Notes under the pieces: model-generated | What the model was told of the DNA's origin: nothing | What the model saw: the letters and a program-made list of their open reading frames with translations, nothing else | The model's database searches: none | Source: Oxyruncus cristatus | Taxonomy: Eukaryota > Chordata > Aves > Passeriformes > Cotingidae | Length of the DNA: 64,000 bases | Reading direction: 5' to 3' | Assembly (NCBI GenBank): GCA_013399855.1 | Contig: VXAY01006782.1 | Coordinates: 781,258 to 845,257 of the forward strand | In this document: one piece after another, positions 1 to 13,581 of the stretch | How positions within the stretch are numbered: position 1 is the first letter of the stretch | Layout: every line of letters starts with the position of its first letter | Translations under genes and position numbers: made by a program

Positions 1-1878
1 AAAGAAGATTTTTAAATATTTTAACAGCACTATTTAACCACTTGTTCAACCTGGCTGGGTTTTTTTTCCCGAGTAGACTAAAACCAGCACTAGTTTCTTT
101 AACCTGCCATTAAATTCTTATTTTTACCCATTTGAGTCTCCTTATTAACTTCTCGACCTTTCCAGTTGGTTATACCTTTCATTGAAGTATATTTGTAGAC
201 ACAATACTTTGAGGCCATTCCAAGGTTGAGTAAGACTGGAGGGTTGTATTCTGTATCTGACAGGCTGTGTGCCTATTAATGCCCCCCACTACATGAGGTA
301 TTTACATGATGTTGTTCTGGCATGGCATTGTTGATGGGTAGACAGTTTGGGATTTTTATAGCTCTATTGTAATAATCTTCTTGTAGCTCTGTTACAATTG
401 ATTTTCACTTGCTTCTTGAATTGTAATCTCTTTACCCTCAAAATCAGATATCTAATTTGCTAGGAATCTTTTGAATTGAGTACTTTCACTGTACAGTGTG
501 TCCCTCCTAGTCTGGTGCCATGAATAGTGTTTAATAAGCAGAGGCTATATTCATTCATCAAGTTATTATTGACTGTATAGATTGATACTATAGCTAAGGA
601 GGAATCCTGTAATGATGCCCTCATTTTTAGCATTAAGTTGTTGATGGCTACTTTGAGAAAGGGTTTCTAAAAACCTGTGAAACTTTGGTATATTTCTCTA
701 GACCTTTCAGTTACTCCTGAGCTGGGTAACAAAATTGCTATCTGAGGTAAATACTTACTAAAGCTAAGGTGCGTAAAAGACCACTTCATCTCTCCCCAAA
801 ATCTGTTTCTCTGTCAGAGAAGGAAAATAAGTCAGTTTGATCTAATCTGCTTATGTTATATCCACAGAATGCCATTCATGTCCCTATATTTTTTTCCAGG
901 TGTTTTTAAATAATATGTGTGGGCATTTGAAAGGAAATTGGAATCCAGATTGAATCATTCTTTTTTCCTTTTTGCTTTTAAAGGATATTTACTGTGTTTC
1001 ACCTCACCTAGACTTTTTGTACCTTATCCATCCTTCAGAGATGAACAATATATTCCACAGGTCATCCTTTAATTACATGACAAAGACAAAAAAACCCTGT
1101 CTCCTAGAACAACCTGTTCCAGTACTTACTACTGTCATGGTGAAATAGTTTTTGCTATAGTTGTTCAGTCTGAACCTTCCAAGTTGCAATTTATGGCTGT
1201 TGTCCCTTGTTATGTTGTCTGCCAGTACTGAGTTATTGTTTGTTTATTTAGAGAGTGTTTTTTCTGCTAGGGAAATTTTTATGGATGGAGTTTCTCTGTC
1301 TGCCTATGTCTCTCTCAGGCTTAAAAGCAGAAATTTTTTCTTGGCTTTCACTGGAAAACATATTTTAAGTGAAAAATACCAATAGCACCCCCAAATACAA
1401 AAAGCCATGTATTTTCCCATTTGATTTTGTCAATAATACCTATAGTAATTGTTCCTTGCACTACAAGTGGCATAAGAAAAGTGTTTCATAAATTGTTGTG
1501 AGTTTCTGTAAGTTATATTATGAAAGGTGAGCCTGGGTTTGTTGAGAACTTATTCATAATTTTAGAATACTGGTTACTTTTTCTGTGACAGTTTTTCTCT
1601 GTCCTAATTTCTTTTAGCCAAGAGATTGATCCAAGATAATTGCGATTTTTCTTTAAGTTGATTTGGTATTAATTTAATTTTTCATAAAGGCTCCACAAAT
1701 TCCATTAAACTGAATTTGTGTTCCAGTGCTGTGTTTCTAAGTTCGCCAAGTAGAACCACCTATGTTATGTTACCCAATTATGTGAGAAGAGAACAAGAGA
1801 CCAGAAAAATACCTTCCTCCCTTAATCACAACTGTACTGGTGCTGCCTGATTTGATCCTGGGATTTTAAAGCATTAAA
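1..1878. other. unique AT-rich non-coding DNA
   Basis: No gene, RNA or repeat is recognised here. Open frames are short and match nothing known. Base use is AT-rich, with T-runs of fewer than ten bases. Confidence 0.5.
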
Positions 1879-1950
1879 TCCCTGATTCAGGGAAGTGCTT
1901 AAAGTCATGTATAACTTTAATCATTTGAGTAATTGCAGTGATGCTCAGCA
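1879..1950. repeat. relic of ancient palindromic amniote repeat (type A)
   Basis: The segment holds CCTGATTCAG, then a GTGCTTAA-like block, then AACTTTAA and CAT.TGAGTA in that order. This is the order in an old interspersed repeat common in turtles, crocodiles and birds, whose core reads as complementary 'gcttaaagttaagcac' blocks around a 'ttgaagtcaatggga' centre. Two more copies of the type lie near 43.84 and 62.57 kb. The family name is not certain to me. The copy is strongly diverged, and its palindromic partner arm past 1950 is weak. Confidence 0.5.
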
Positions 1951-3780
1951 CAAGAGGTGAAATTGAATTCTTGTCCTGAGAGGTTTGTTGTATTTGTGCA
2001 CTACAGTTTTTTGTATTCAAACAGAACTATAAAATCAGCTCAAGAGAAATCAGTGTTTTTTTTCTGCATTCTAGCTTTCCCACACCATCAAATGGAAAGC
2101 AAATTAAAAAGTAAATTGTAAATTTGAATTTTTGGATGTGCAAAGTTTAGTGCCAAAAGTGCTTTTTGAAAACCTGAGATGCCTGGTCTTAAATTAAAGG
2201 GAATATTTTTCATAGCTTTATCTATTCAATATAAGCAAGTCTTATTTCACGCAACACTAACTTAGAGATGTTTTCCTAAGGAGACCTGATTACAGTATTT
2301 GTTTTCTTGTACATAGTGTCATTAGTAAGTCACATATAAAGTCATTAAGACCTATTAATTTCCTCATACTGTTAAGAGTCATAATGCATGTATGTACTCT
2401 AGATGATTTGTAAAATTTCATGTTGAAAGAATAAATGTGTGATATGAAAAATACAAGAAATATCTAGACCTTCTCATGAATGCTTTGATTCTTATGAACT
2501 AAGTTCACACATAAACTATAAATTATTATTATTATTATAGGACTTAAAGAAATTGTACCTTCTCTAGGCTATTTTAGCACTAGTTGCACAAGGTTCATAC
2601 TTGAGAAGACTTGTGGGCAGGAAAGTGAGACAATAGCTGCAGAGAAGCCTATAGTCCACAGATGATAATATTTCTGTAGCTCATATGTCTGAGCTGATTC
2701 TGTTTGCACTATGCAACAGTGCAAGGCAGGGAAGAAACAAGCATCTTAAGGGCATGATATCAACTTTAAAGGTGGTGTAATTTCAGGTAATTCTGTCTTC
2801 AGATTATCTAATTTTTTTGTAACTAATTCCTGATTTTACTGCAAGTGAAAACAACAGTATTGAAGGCCCTAGTGAAAAGGTAGTCTTCTCTCTCTGAATT
2901 TTCAGAACCAGAAGTTATTGGAAGTATTGAATATGTAATAAGAAAACCTTATCAGTCAGTCATAAAGCCCATGTGGCTGAATTGGATTTTTTAATTGTTG
3001 TGATAATGGTTATGGAATTGTATACAGGCATATAGCTGCCTTTTTTTTTTTATTTTAATGTCCTGGTACTTTAATTTAACTGTGCATGACATGGCACAGC
3101 CAAAACTGGGGTAAGTCTGCAAAAAGTGGGTCTAACCCAACTTTTCTCTAAAATCCTTTTTTTTTTCAGTAACACTCCCCAGAAATGACATTGTCACATC
3201 CTGAATACATCAAGCAGTGGAATGAAAAACAGCTTACCTGAAACCTGTGGGAAAACAATAAAACAAACTTATCAAAATAAAGCCCTTCTAAAATGTAACT
3301 GAAAAGCAAAGGTTTCTTTCTTTCTGAAAAATGAAAAGTTTCTGTTGAATTTGCATTTAAAAAACAACAATGAAATAGTAACAGGGTTTGAATATCTCTC
3401 AGTAAGAAATGAAAATACAGGTACGGATCCTAGGGTTTCCACATGGAAATACACTGCATTTTGAAAAAAGTTTTCCTTTGTTGTTCTTTTGTTGTCATCC
3501 TCTGAAGAGACTTTGCTATTTCTGTTTCAATGGGAACAGTAGTTCTAATAGATCTTCAACAAACATAAGACTTCTGTCAAGGACTAAGTGAGAGGAAAGG
3601 AAAAAGACTATAGATGTAGATATAGATCTGATCTGTCTACAAAAACTATGATGTAATTTAGATACTTGGTATCTGTGATAAACATTTGATGAAGGAACAC
3701 ATGCTAAGTAATTAGCTCTAATCAGGAGAATTAAAACTAGTCATATTCTGACATGGATAAATTAGAGTCTAAAGACAATG
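1951..3780. other. unique AT-rich non-coding DNA
   Basis: Only a short ATT microsatellite (about 2522-2537) and small T-runs near 3043 and 3159 stand out. The few 60-codon frames overlap on opposite strands and match nothing. Confidence 0.45.
2522..2537. repeat. (ATT)n microsatellite
   Basis: About five perfect ATT units in tandem. Simple repeat with no sign of further function. Confidence 0.85.
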
Positions 3781-3823
3781 GGCAAGATTTTCAGCTGAAG
3801 CAAATCAGATAAGATACTACTGT
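3780..3823. repeat. relic of ancient palindromic amniote repeat (type B)
   Basis: The string GCAAGATTTTCAGCTGAAGC followed by AAATCAG matches the left end of an old element whose hallmark is 'ccagattttcagctggtgtaaatcag' and whose other end is the near-complement 'gatttacaccagctgaggatctggcc'. Only the left arm is visible. Related pieces lie near 9.57 and 33.84 kb. The family name is uncertain, and the call rests on the recalled hallmark. Confidence 0.45.
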
Positions 3824-6689
3824 ATTTTGTTATTTTCAAAACCTGGGATAGTACTTATCCAAAACTACAGTGGACTCAACAAGCTATGCTGTATTTAGCA
3901 CACTGAAGAGCCTGCAAATAGAACAAAATAGGGATGAATGGTTTCCTCTTCACTAATATAAACGTAGTGCACACACTGTATGCATAAAAAGAGGATATTT
4001 ATATTATATCTACATTTGGTATTATATACATACCATATGTAGATGTATGTGTGTATATTTCAAAGCTTTTAGCTTTTTTCTTGTCCCAAAGAACTAAAAT
4101 GTTGATGTCTAACCACATATCTCCTGTTTAAAGTGTTCTTCATTTTGAAGGGAAAATGATAAACAAATTCTACTGTATGGTAAAATTATTTTAAAAAATC
4201 TTGGGATGGTTTTGTTTGGCACCACTTACGAGCTTTCCTGGGAGAGAAAAGCCCTTTTTATCATTCTTGCAGTTCATTTTCAAGTCTCAAAAATCCTGAT
4301 AGCTAGAGTTAAATGTGTTCAAGAATCAAAAAGCTCCATATATATAATTTAGGTTCATTCTTGGCTTTTTTCCCTTCTCTATACATGAGGGAAGATGAGG
4401 CCCTTTTAACAGGTGTCATTAACCTAATACATGATAGTCTTACTCTGGGTCTCCAGGTTCAGAAGAGCTTGGAATCACGATCTCACATTCTCTCCTGCAT
4501 TGATAGCTTCTACTGCTGAAAGTCTTAAAAGATCCTGTAGAAGAAGGTGTAAGCAGAGAAGAAGAGAGCAACAGAGGGGTGTTGCCGACGCTCTTTGCTC
4601 TCTTTGCTTGTAAGACTCAGAGGTTTTTGGCAAGAGAAAAAAAAATGAGGTTTCTTTTAAAGTACTAAATGGCTTTTCACATGTGAAAAGATTGATATGA
4701 GCGTAATCATTTCTGCTATTCATTAACTGATCAGTATATTCCCATATGAATTGATTAACAGGTCACCTCTTTTAATACTGGGAATCTTGATTTCAATGAC
4801 ATATCATTCTGCCTATTTACAACTTACTTTATTCTAATCAAAGTCCTTTGTTTTAATAAAATCTCTCTCTGGAATTGATTAATTCTTGCTAGATGCTGAA
4901 ACTTTTTCTGTAAGTGGGTGTGTGTTTTGTCAGTGTGTGTATAAAACCTAAACTAATGCCCTGTAAAGGTGAACTTAGTAGAAAAAAAAGTTGTAAAACT
5001 AAGTTCTGTGACAGACACTAATTTGGAGAACTCAGTAACCTTACCTTCGATGTCTCCCCTTCCTCTGGTCAATATGCATCTAGGCATAGATGGGATCTCT
5101 GAAAGACTTTATTCCCTTGTTGTACTTTGCAAAATTATTCTGTTCTTCTTAGTGCTCTTTTTTAGGGCCTGTCCCCAGCCCTTTGAAATATCTGTGATCT
5201 CTAATTTGCCAGCCCTGGTGTTCTCTGGGAGCGAGCTGCACAAAATCTTTCACACAGCATATAATGTGGCTGTTCCTGATGCTCTTTTGGCTGGCAGCGC
5301 TGGAGGAGAAGGCGGGAAAAGGATAAAAGAGAAGAAAAGTGTTTAAAATGCCTATTATCTATTTGTATATTTACTCGGTGTTGGTGCCTGCAAAGAGTTT
5401 GGAGAGGCCTTTGCCTGGGATAGCTGATATTACTAGAGGAACTGAAGTCCACAGTAGCTTTTTGATGACTTAGCAATTTAAGTGCCATTTTTTGCTGCAC
5501 TTCATTTTGAGTTGTCCACTGTGATGTTGATGAAATTCATTCTAAATGCTGAATGTTGATGTTATTAAACATTTTTATTACAGCCAAAACTTTTATGCAC
5601 TGGCTTCACAAATTAGCAGTGTTAGCCTGTGTTCTGTAGGGAGACTCTGAGAGACCCTGAGACCATGGATCTTGGCACAAGCTGCAGTCCAGTACTTTGT
5701 TAGCCCTTTGTCTTTTCCGCCCCTGTCGCTGGCAGAAAGCCCAGACTAATGTCCTCTGTGGGATTTCCAGTCCAGTCTCGCTTTCTGCTCTGCTAGTAAG
5801 TTATACTTCATTAGTAGAGAATCAACATACTTTCTCCAAGTCTGATTTCCTGAGTACTACTGGCCTTTAAACTTCCAGTCAGTTCACTCAATATTGACTA
5901 TAATAACTATTTCAGATTTTAAAAAATTGTCTTAGCTAAAGCTTGTCCTCTGAAAGAGCATCCCATTTATATAGAGAGTTAAAAAGAGGTGGGGAGTCTT
6001 TTACTACTTTTTATTATACTAATTTTTTAATTTAATTTAATTTTATTTCAGTGTGGTTTTAAACTCCAGTTCTTGGCTTTGGGTTTGCCTTTTCCTGCTG
6101 GATTAAGCACCTTTGTACAACCTATTTTTCCTCCCTATTTAAGATATACATACACTGTAATCAAACTACCTTTCAATCTTCTTTCTGGTAAGCTGAAGAG
6201 ACTGAGATCTTTATGTTTCTCAGTGTAAGGCACCTTCTCCAAACCTAGACTAAATTGTTCGGTTTCTTTACACGTCCTTCAATTTTTCAAAAACTTTTAA
6301 GAAATGAGAATGCCAGAGCCACTTGAAGCATTTTAATATAGGTTTCACAAATATAATATGCAAAGGTAAAATTATTTTATGAGTCTTATCTGCTAAACCC
6401 CTGTTTTCTAAAAGACCAACAACTTGGAACTCATTTCTATAGTTTTATATTATTACACTTAGAGCAATTGGATTTTATTTATGTAAAATGCTGTTTTAAG
6501 GTGATAAAAATTCAATAAGCTCCTATAAAATACAGCAAATATATTCATCCCAAAGAAATTAAATGTTTAGGACTAGACCTTTCACTTTGAGTATTTTTTA
6601 AATAAAAAATGTATGGATTTCTTATAGGAAAACAGGCCTGAGTTTTAAAATATGGGAAGAAAGGATTTTTAAATTTTTTTCATGTGATT

Positions 6690-6708
6690 TTTGTTGTTGT
6701 TGTTGTTT
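6690..6708. repeat. (TTG)n microsatellite
   Basis: About six TTG units in a T-rich context. Confidence 0.85.
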
Positions 6709-6864
6709 TAATGACACACACTTTTTATTTTGGAAAAAACACCACAGTCCCAAAACAATCTGCGGCTGTTTCAGTCCAAAATAAGTAGGTGACATGTGGA
6801 TATAATCTGAAACTAAGCTGCATGCAGAGACCTACAAAACCATTGAAAATCTTTAAGCTTGACA

Positions 6865-6900
6865 AAATAAGCATTAAGGACTAAATAAGCATTAAGGACT
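6865..6900. repeat. perfect 18-bp tandem duplication
   Basis: The unit AAATAAGCATTAAGGACT occurs twice with no mismatch, at 6865-6882 and 6883-6900. Absence of divergence suggests a recent slippage event. Confidence 0.95.
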
Positions 6901-9240
6901 CAACATAAAAATGGCACCAAATTCTTGTTGGAGCACTTGTAAGTGAAATGTGACTAAAATACAATATTCAGGCAAATATTCCTATTTGTTGCAATGACTA
7001 AACAGGCAAAATACTCTCAAAGCACTTTTAAATAAAGCATAGAAAAATATTCAGGAAACAATCCAACTTTTAAATTTGTAGTTATCTATTCCTCTCTCTA
7101 ATGGAGATGAGAGGCTAAAAACCAGCAGGTCAAATCCCTAATTGCATTGGCTTTAGTAGGAGGAGATTAGACTATATATTCACACTCCTAGGGGTAGGGG
7201 ATGCAATAGCAGCATTGTCATTGTAGGCAGTGGAGGAATTAAGATCTTGCATAATGAAGGCTGTATTTCTTTGCTTTGGCAAGATTGGTACAAGCATTAA
7301 GCAGGTGATTAGCAGATCAAATAAGCACTTTGAATTTTATTATAGATCCTTATCTGCAATTTTAGTACATTTTTAGTAGAAAAGTGTAGTCAAAATAGAG
7401 GAAGACAAAGGCACCTTCAAAGGCTTGACTTCCCACCCTACCCTCCTCTTTAGCACCTCATTTCCATTTGGAGGGATTTTTCCCCTATTACTATGTGTCA
7501 CATTGCATGATGGTTAGCTTTCAGGACTAGGACAGGCTTGCAGAGAGTTAAAATGCCTTCACTTAGTTATGCAAATGTCTTTTTCTGTATTGTAAATCCT
7601 TACACATGTGAGCAGGCTACTTTCCTTATTAGTGGTGGCCAAACTGAACTCTCCCTTCAAAAGGTGTTTTTGCCGTCAGGTGAATACGCTGAAGACCATC
7701 TTCCTCTGGATGGATGCAAAGAAGGTAAAAAAGAGCCACTGATTTCAGGTGTCTTAAGATTACTCTTTTCTAATGCAGCTTGTATGTGCCAGTAGACACA
7801 TTGAGACATGCAGCTGAGTGACAGCCTGCAACATAATACACTGGACACGCGATTCTCTGCTTTCTAGCTCTGAGGAGGGAGTGGACTCAGCAGAGTTGAG
7901 GAGTCAAGCAAGTCTCACAGGTAATGGTGAGCAGTCAACAGATGGGTACTTTGTACTGGTTCAAGGCAAAGGGACTTTCTGTTCTTGATTTTCAACCCCT
8001 TTGCTCTGGGGCATAATGTGCATTTGATTTGCTTGACTGTGTCTTTGAATTCAGTGGCAAAACCTGTAGGCACAGAATCTACACTTTCCACTCTTTCATT
8101 ACTACACAAAAATATTCAGTTTATTGACCCAGATCTAAAATCCCTGGGATATATTGTCCATCTCCTCTAGACTCAATAACAAACTTCAGAGCATAGATTA
8201 AAACTTTCTCAAGAAATATAGCCTCTGACCTCACAATGCAAACATTCTAGGAAGATCCCCCCAAATGCTGGAACAAAGGCAAGATTATAGGACATTATAA
8301 GAAAAGGTCAACAGTATAGATAAAGATTATTATTTAAGGTTAACAAGCAAATTCAAAACTACTTTATGTTAACTGATTAACAGTAATATAATGATGAATT
8401 CAGTAAGATGTGTGTGTAATATGCTATTTAAAATTAAAATGGTCTGGGTCTATTATAAACTAATTTATTATATTCATAGGGAAATGGCTGTAAAATTAAT
8501 GTTGTGTTGTGCTTTAATGTTATCATCAAGGATATTATTTTTAATGAACAAAGATAATGAAAGAAAGGGGAGAGAAAATAAAATAATTAAGCCACTGAAT
8601 TTTGAAATTCATCACTTTTTAGTGTTCTGTAAATGAATAAATAAGTGGTAGAGTTGATTACTGCACTACTGTATGAGCACAACAAAAACTAAGGCTGAAT
8701 TAAGAAATTCTGCAAACTCCTCCTGAAGCCTCAGAGAGGCAGCAGCTGGAAAAGGCAGGTTAGCAGAGCTACCTGCATCTTCCTGGACTTCATCCTTCAT
8801 GAAGTAGGTGATATTTACCCAGAAGGATCTCAACTAAGACAGCAGCCTATGCTGCTGGAGACCAGCCTTCACCACGAAAGTAGAGTACTCATCAATAAAA
8901 TATATAGTTGGGTGCAGCCACTCATCTATACAGGCACCACTGTTAATACACAGACACTTATCCAACATCATCTTGCAGATAACCATCTTTGAGTTTTCTG
9001 GGTCTGAGTGATGTACTAAATATCAGGAGGAGGAACCTGTGGTAGATCAAAGAATAGAGAAATCCAGCTGCACAGATAGACTTCAAAGGTAATTAGTTTT
9101 TCTTTCTTTCCTCAATTAGGAGAAGCACAAAAAGGAAAGCAGCAAAGCATCCCCATGCAATTCCTACATTAAGGAGTAATAAACTGTTCCCTTCCTCACC
9201 CCAGCAGAATTTTCTATTGCTAAGCCTGGCATCTGGAGTG

Positions 9241-9440
9241 CTGTATATCGCCAAAAGAGAACTCAGAGGTAAGATGATGCTTTCATCTCAAATCAAGGTG
9301 TGTGAATGTTGTTAGGTCTAATTATAAACGCTTTTATCTCGTGCTCCAATCAATTAACAGTTGTTATTTGGTAGCTGTAAATGCCGTGAAGCAGTGCAGT
9401 TGTTAGCTACACTCATCTACACTTAGTTGTTTGTACACCT
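9241..9440. promoter_or_regulatory. candidate conserved non-coding element
   Basis: In an AT-rich neighbourhood where CpG is scarce, this stretch keeps several CpGs (9249, 9329, 9340 and 9385). It carries homeodomain-type cores (CTAATTATAAACG near 9318, CAATCAATTAACAG near 9347) and a CCAAT motif. No repeat or coding pattern explains it. This look is typical of vertebrate developmental enhancers, but conservation cannot be tested from one sequence. Confidence 0.28.
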
Positions 9441-9567
9441 AGGGCTGATTGCAGTCAAGTGATCCTTTTTGCCCAGAGAGGTTACTTTTCCTGATGTGCC
9501 ATGTTATTTCTGTTCTGAAGGAGTGATACAGATCCTTTGCTTAGTAAAGTGCTACAGCTTCCTGTAA

Positions 9568-9614
9568 GTTAATGGAGTTATACCGAACCACATCCAGTGG
9601 ATGTGAGGCCAGTG
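9568..9614. repeat. possible relic of ancient palindromic repeat (type B)
   Basis: AATGGAGTTATACCGA followed by CCAGTGGATGTGAGGCCAG resembles the right half of the type-B element ('aatggagctacaccgatttacaccagctgaggatctggcc'). Diverged and short. Confidence 0.33.
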
Positions 9615-12600
9615 GGAAGTTAATTCTTTTATTCCAGAGCTCAGTAAAAGAGAAAGATAATCTGGAGAAGAACATTCAGGGAAGGAATATTTGAAAAAAA
9701 ATAATTTTCATAATTTGATTTTATAATTTGCTTTGTGATACCAATCACCACACTATTGAAAAAAGCAAAGGTCTCTGTCAAGTAAATCTTTTCTTTTTCT
9801 CCTGTAATGTTATCTCAGCCTGATCAAATGTGTCTTAAGTCCCTCTGTGAACAGAAGTTGCACTCTTTGAAACTCACTTCTTAATGCAAATCAGCTTGCT
9901 TGTTTTCAGCTTCATAATCTTTTCCACGGCAACAGCCTATCCGGATGTCACAGATAGAAAGTGAAGACTTTTGATGAGTAATAAGCAGCAGGGGCAAATG
10001 AATCCTTCAGGAAGGAGAGTGAAAAAAATCCTCTTTAGATCAGATCCAAGAAAAAGAACTGAATTCACCAAGCATGTAATTTAAACCCAGTGATGATATT
10101 TGCAAAGTTTATTTGGTCTTAAACTCCCTTTAAGTACTCTCTGTGCATGGTACAGCATAACTGGCTGGTCTGCTGGGTCCCCATCAGCACAGCAGCCGAC
10201 AGAGTCCTGGAATTTGTCCCAAAAGAACATGAAAGTCTGGCAAAACATTCTTGATGAATGAAACCAATAAAACAAAAGAGAAACATTTTCTGTGGGGGAA
10301 TTAGGTGGAGTTTAATGTCCGTGCACCATGCTGAAGACTTCTACTTGGCAGTGCCTATGTATAGCAAGCTTTTGTCTCTTCTGTCAGAACTGTCTGCAAC
10401 CCACTGCTTATTCAGAGGGTGTTTTTGTAGTTAATAGCAGCATAACTAACAACTAAAGGATATTTCTGGCTGCAGGGATTTTGCTTCGCTGGGAGAATAT
10501 TCGAGTGACTTGGAGATTTGTTTTGCTCTTGGTTAGGGCTTATATATTTTTAAAAGACTTAATACAGAAATATTGGGGAACTAGTCTTCAGTCCTCCCTG
10601 AGGCAATGAGTGTTAGTGATTAGGCTGGGCTCCCCCTAGCCAGAGACACTTCAGTGATTTTTAAAATTAATACATTGCCACTGTTAAAATCTGAATGTTC
10701 ATTTGCCTTAGGGATGTGCAGAATGTTGCATGCTCCCAGAGAGGGAAAGATGTATGTGTTTTCAGCAGGATCCATGCTGGGTTTAGGTCTTCGAAGAACT
10801 TTGCATACTTGACTATGATATTAGTCACAGCAGCCCATAAGAGGCACTAAATAAGCATGGAGCTTCAGAAGGAAGCAGCGAAAACATAGAATTTAAATTC
10901 AGCCTTCCCCTCTTGCACTCCCTGTTTATTTCTCTGTAGCAGGGAGTAACCTGTGTTTTGTAAGGAGGTGATCCAGTTCAGTGAAACCTCATACAGACTA
11001 CAGCTGTGTGGACCCTTCTGGTGGAAGAAGCATGATTCTTCTTTTTTTCCCCTCACTGTTTCAGCTTTTCATGTTGGCTTTCCCACATCTCTATTAGCCT
11101 CTTTTATTTTCTCTGAAAAACTAAAGCAGCTGTGTTGGTCACAGTCACAACTAGAGTACTTTTTCCTTCAGGAATCATTATTATCTCTCTTGGGCAGCTG
11201 AATTATTAATTCTTCTGCATATGCTTGGGCACCTAGTGGTGTACAGCATGTTACTTCAGGTATCATTTAAAAACCTTCTTCCTTTAAGAGTTGTAAATGG
11301 AACAAGTCCACAGGTGACCAAGGGCTGGTAGGGAAGGGACAAAATCTTGTATTTGAACATTGGTATGTAGTTTTTGGCATCTCTTGCCTGAGGTTAAAGT
11401 GTCTGTGCCTTTCAAAGCTGAAATCCAGCTTGTCTTCATTCTGGCATCTCTGCTCAAGTAAGCATGCCATGCTGGACTGCCTGCCTTTTTGACATACTTC
11501 AGTGCTCACAGTTTTTATAACAGTTTTCCCTCACAGAGGTTGGGAGAGGGACATTATCCATTTGCTGCTGATTTAAGCAGAGTCAGTGGAATGTGGTGAT
11601 ATTGGATGGAAAAACTAATGCAGTTATGAGCAATGCTTTTGAAGACTGAGGTGCCTGTGTTGCAATGTATTGTAAAAACAATATGAAATTATGTGGTTTA
11701 GTCATAACAGCATTTTGAATAAGGAAGGCTTCAGTAAAAATGAGTAAAAAATTAGACATGACTATGCATTGCTGAAAAAATAAGTAATGCAAAAATAATT
11801 TCAATCTCTCCCTGACTTGCACTTTACACTAAGATACTCCCTAGGATTACCTTTCCAAATAGCTGCATCACCAAAAGAAGCTGTTGTCCACTGGGCCACA
11901 TCAAGCTTCTGTGGCCCTTCTTCGTCTTTGTCCTGTGAGACATGTATGAGACATTAGCAGCACTGCTCATGTACCAACTGAGCCTTTGGGTTAAATTAGT
12001 CTGGGCTACCAAAAACGTGTTTGGGTAGTTGGTCATGCCTTTTGCCTACTTTTTAGTAACCTTTTCAGGATTGTCAGTGGGACCTGGCAGCCTGCCATGA
12101 GTATTGTGGCTGGGAAGACAGATGTGGAAGCTCTTGAGCAAGCACAGGTGAACTAGAGAATCAGATTGCCTGTGGCCTCCACAAAAGAAAGAGGAAGGCA
12201 ACTTCTATGCTCGTGTAGTTCATGAACCTGAAAGGAGAACCTGGAGAAGGAACTGCTCTTCAGTGTACAGTAAATGCATTCCTCTCCTCCTTGATATGTA
12301 GAATAAAACTAATAAATCTCCCATTTCTGTGTGTTTTAGGTAACTGAAGAGATTTAATACAATTTCAAGTCAGAGACTTATTTTTTCTCTCCCTGTTTCT
12401 GTGTTCTCCAATCTTTTAATCTGCAGTTTATGCCAAAATTGTGCCAGTTTCTACCAGGTGAGGGTTTAACTATGAAGTAGGTAACGAAAACAATCACAGC
12501 ACAGGCACTCCTATGAGTCTGTAACGTGTTTTGACTTTCCCATAGCATGCTTCCCATCATGTCCATGTTCCGGTGAAACTGAACAAGCACATGCAGAGGT

Positions 12601-13129
12601 CTCTGGGATGCCAATTCAAGTTCATCTAAATATAATGGCAAATTCACCATTATCTCATATGGACAACAGGTAAAAGCAATGAGTGCACATATTAGTCAGC
12701 AACATCACTTGTGGAAGTGGATCAGTAAAATCCAGAATGACTGCTCAGAAATTAGCCTGGGTTTTAAAATGGGCATGGAAATAAACATAACTAAAAGTGC
12801 TTGGTTCACTATATTTTATTCTTTTTTAGCCAGTTTAAGATTTTAATGGCATATCCGTAAGTACTAGTAAATTTCATATGACATTTGAATGAGAATGAAG
12901 TCTCCTTCATTGAATTCTGTGTGATTTTTCTAGTCAGTTATAGAAACAATTGACCTTAATATGTGAAAAAACGGAAGGCTATGTTTTACTATGCAATTTT
13001 AGGACCCAATTCCAATATATTCACTCCAAATGTCAATTTTAACAGAGGGAAATGATACTCAACGCAACATAACATTTGCATGTATAATAGCCTCTGGCAT
13101 ATTGGTTCCAATGTATTTCTATCAATTTC
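9615..13129. other. unique non-coding DNA
   Basis: No gene or transposon recognised. Minus-strand frames of 60-90 codons (for example 12378-12650 and 11267-11509) match no family and show no splice or codon signal that I trust. Confidence 0.4.
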
Positions 13130-13565
13130 AAAGATCAGGATTTGGCTTCAGCTTGAAATATCTAATTCACCGACACAAATAGTAGAATTTGGGCTTGAGG
13201 AAAAATTTGAAAAAAATTGGAGATTGCCTCTTTAGACTGTTATGCTGTACATAGTTTAGAAGCAAATATTTGATTTTATTTCTAGCTGCAAAATAATGTA
13301 AACCATCTGTTCATGTAATGTAAAGACTTTCCTTTAAATCAGTCCAGAAGTGGCCTGGATCCTTGGTGTTTCTAGCACTGAGTCAGAGAGATTAATGTTT
13401 TCTAAGACTTTGAAAAAGATGTAGCAAGTTTCACATTTTGCTAATTTGTACACAGCGAGATGAATCATGCATCAGTGCTAGCAAAATTGTTGATATGCAG
13501 TGTTATTCTTTGTTTATCCAAATAAACAGAATTACTTGAAATTAGGTAAACAAAGTTTGCCTTTC
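13130..13565. promoter_or_regulatory. candidate enhancer-like element with a forkhead-site cluster
   Basis: Three forkhead-type cores lie within about 45 bp: TGTTTAT at 13511-13517, ATAAACA at 13522-13528 and GTAAACA at 13546-13552. An AP-1/MAF-like TGAGTCAG sits near 13379. No stop-free frame or repeat explains the segment. Enhancer identity is an inference, and FOX cores are common by chance in AT-rich DNA. Confidence 0.27.
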
Positions 13566-13581
13566 TTTTTTTTTTTTTTTT
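13566..13581. repeat. poly(T) tract
   Basis: Run of 16 T. No retroposon body is recognised beside it. Confidence 0.9.

Larger units (their letters stand above)
3824..9240. other. unique AT-rich non-coding DNA
   Basis: No recognised gene or transposon. Small items only: an alternating TA/TG patch near 4003-4060, T-rich runs near 6020-6045, a TTG microsatellite at 6690-6708 and an 18-bp tandem duplication at 6865-6900. The 125-codon plus-strand frame at 4969-5346 overlaps an unrelated 99-codon minus frame at 5201-5500, and neither resembles a known protein. Confidence 0.45.
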
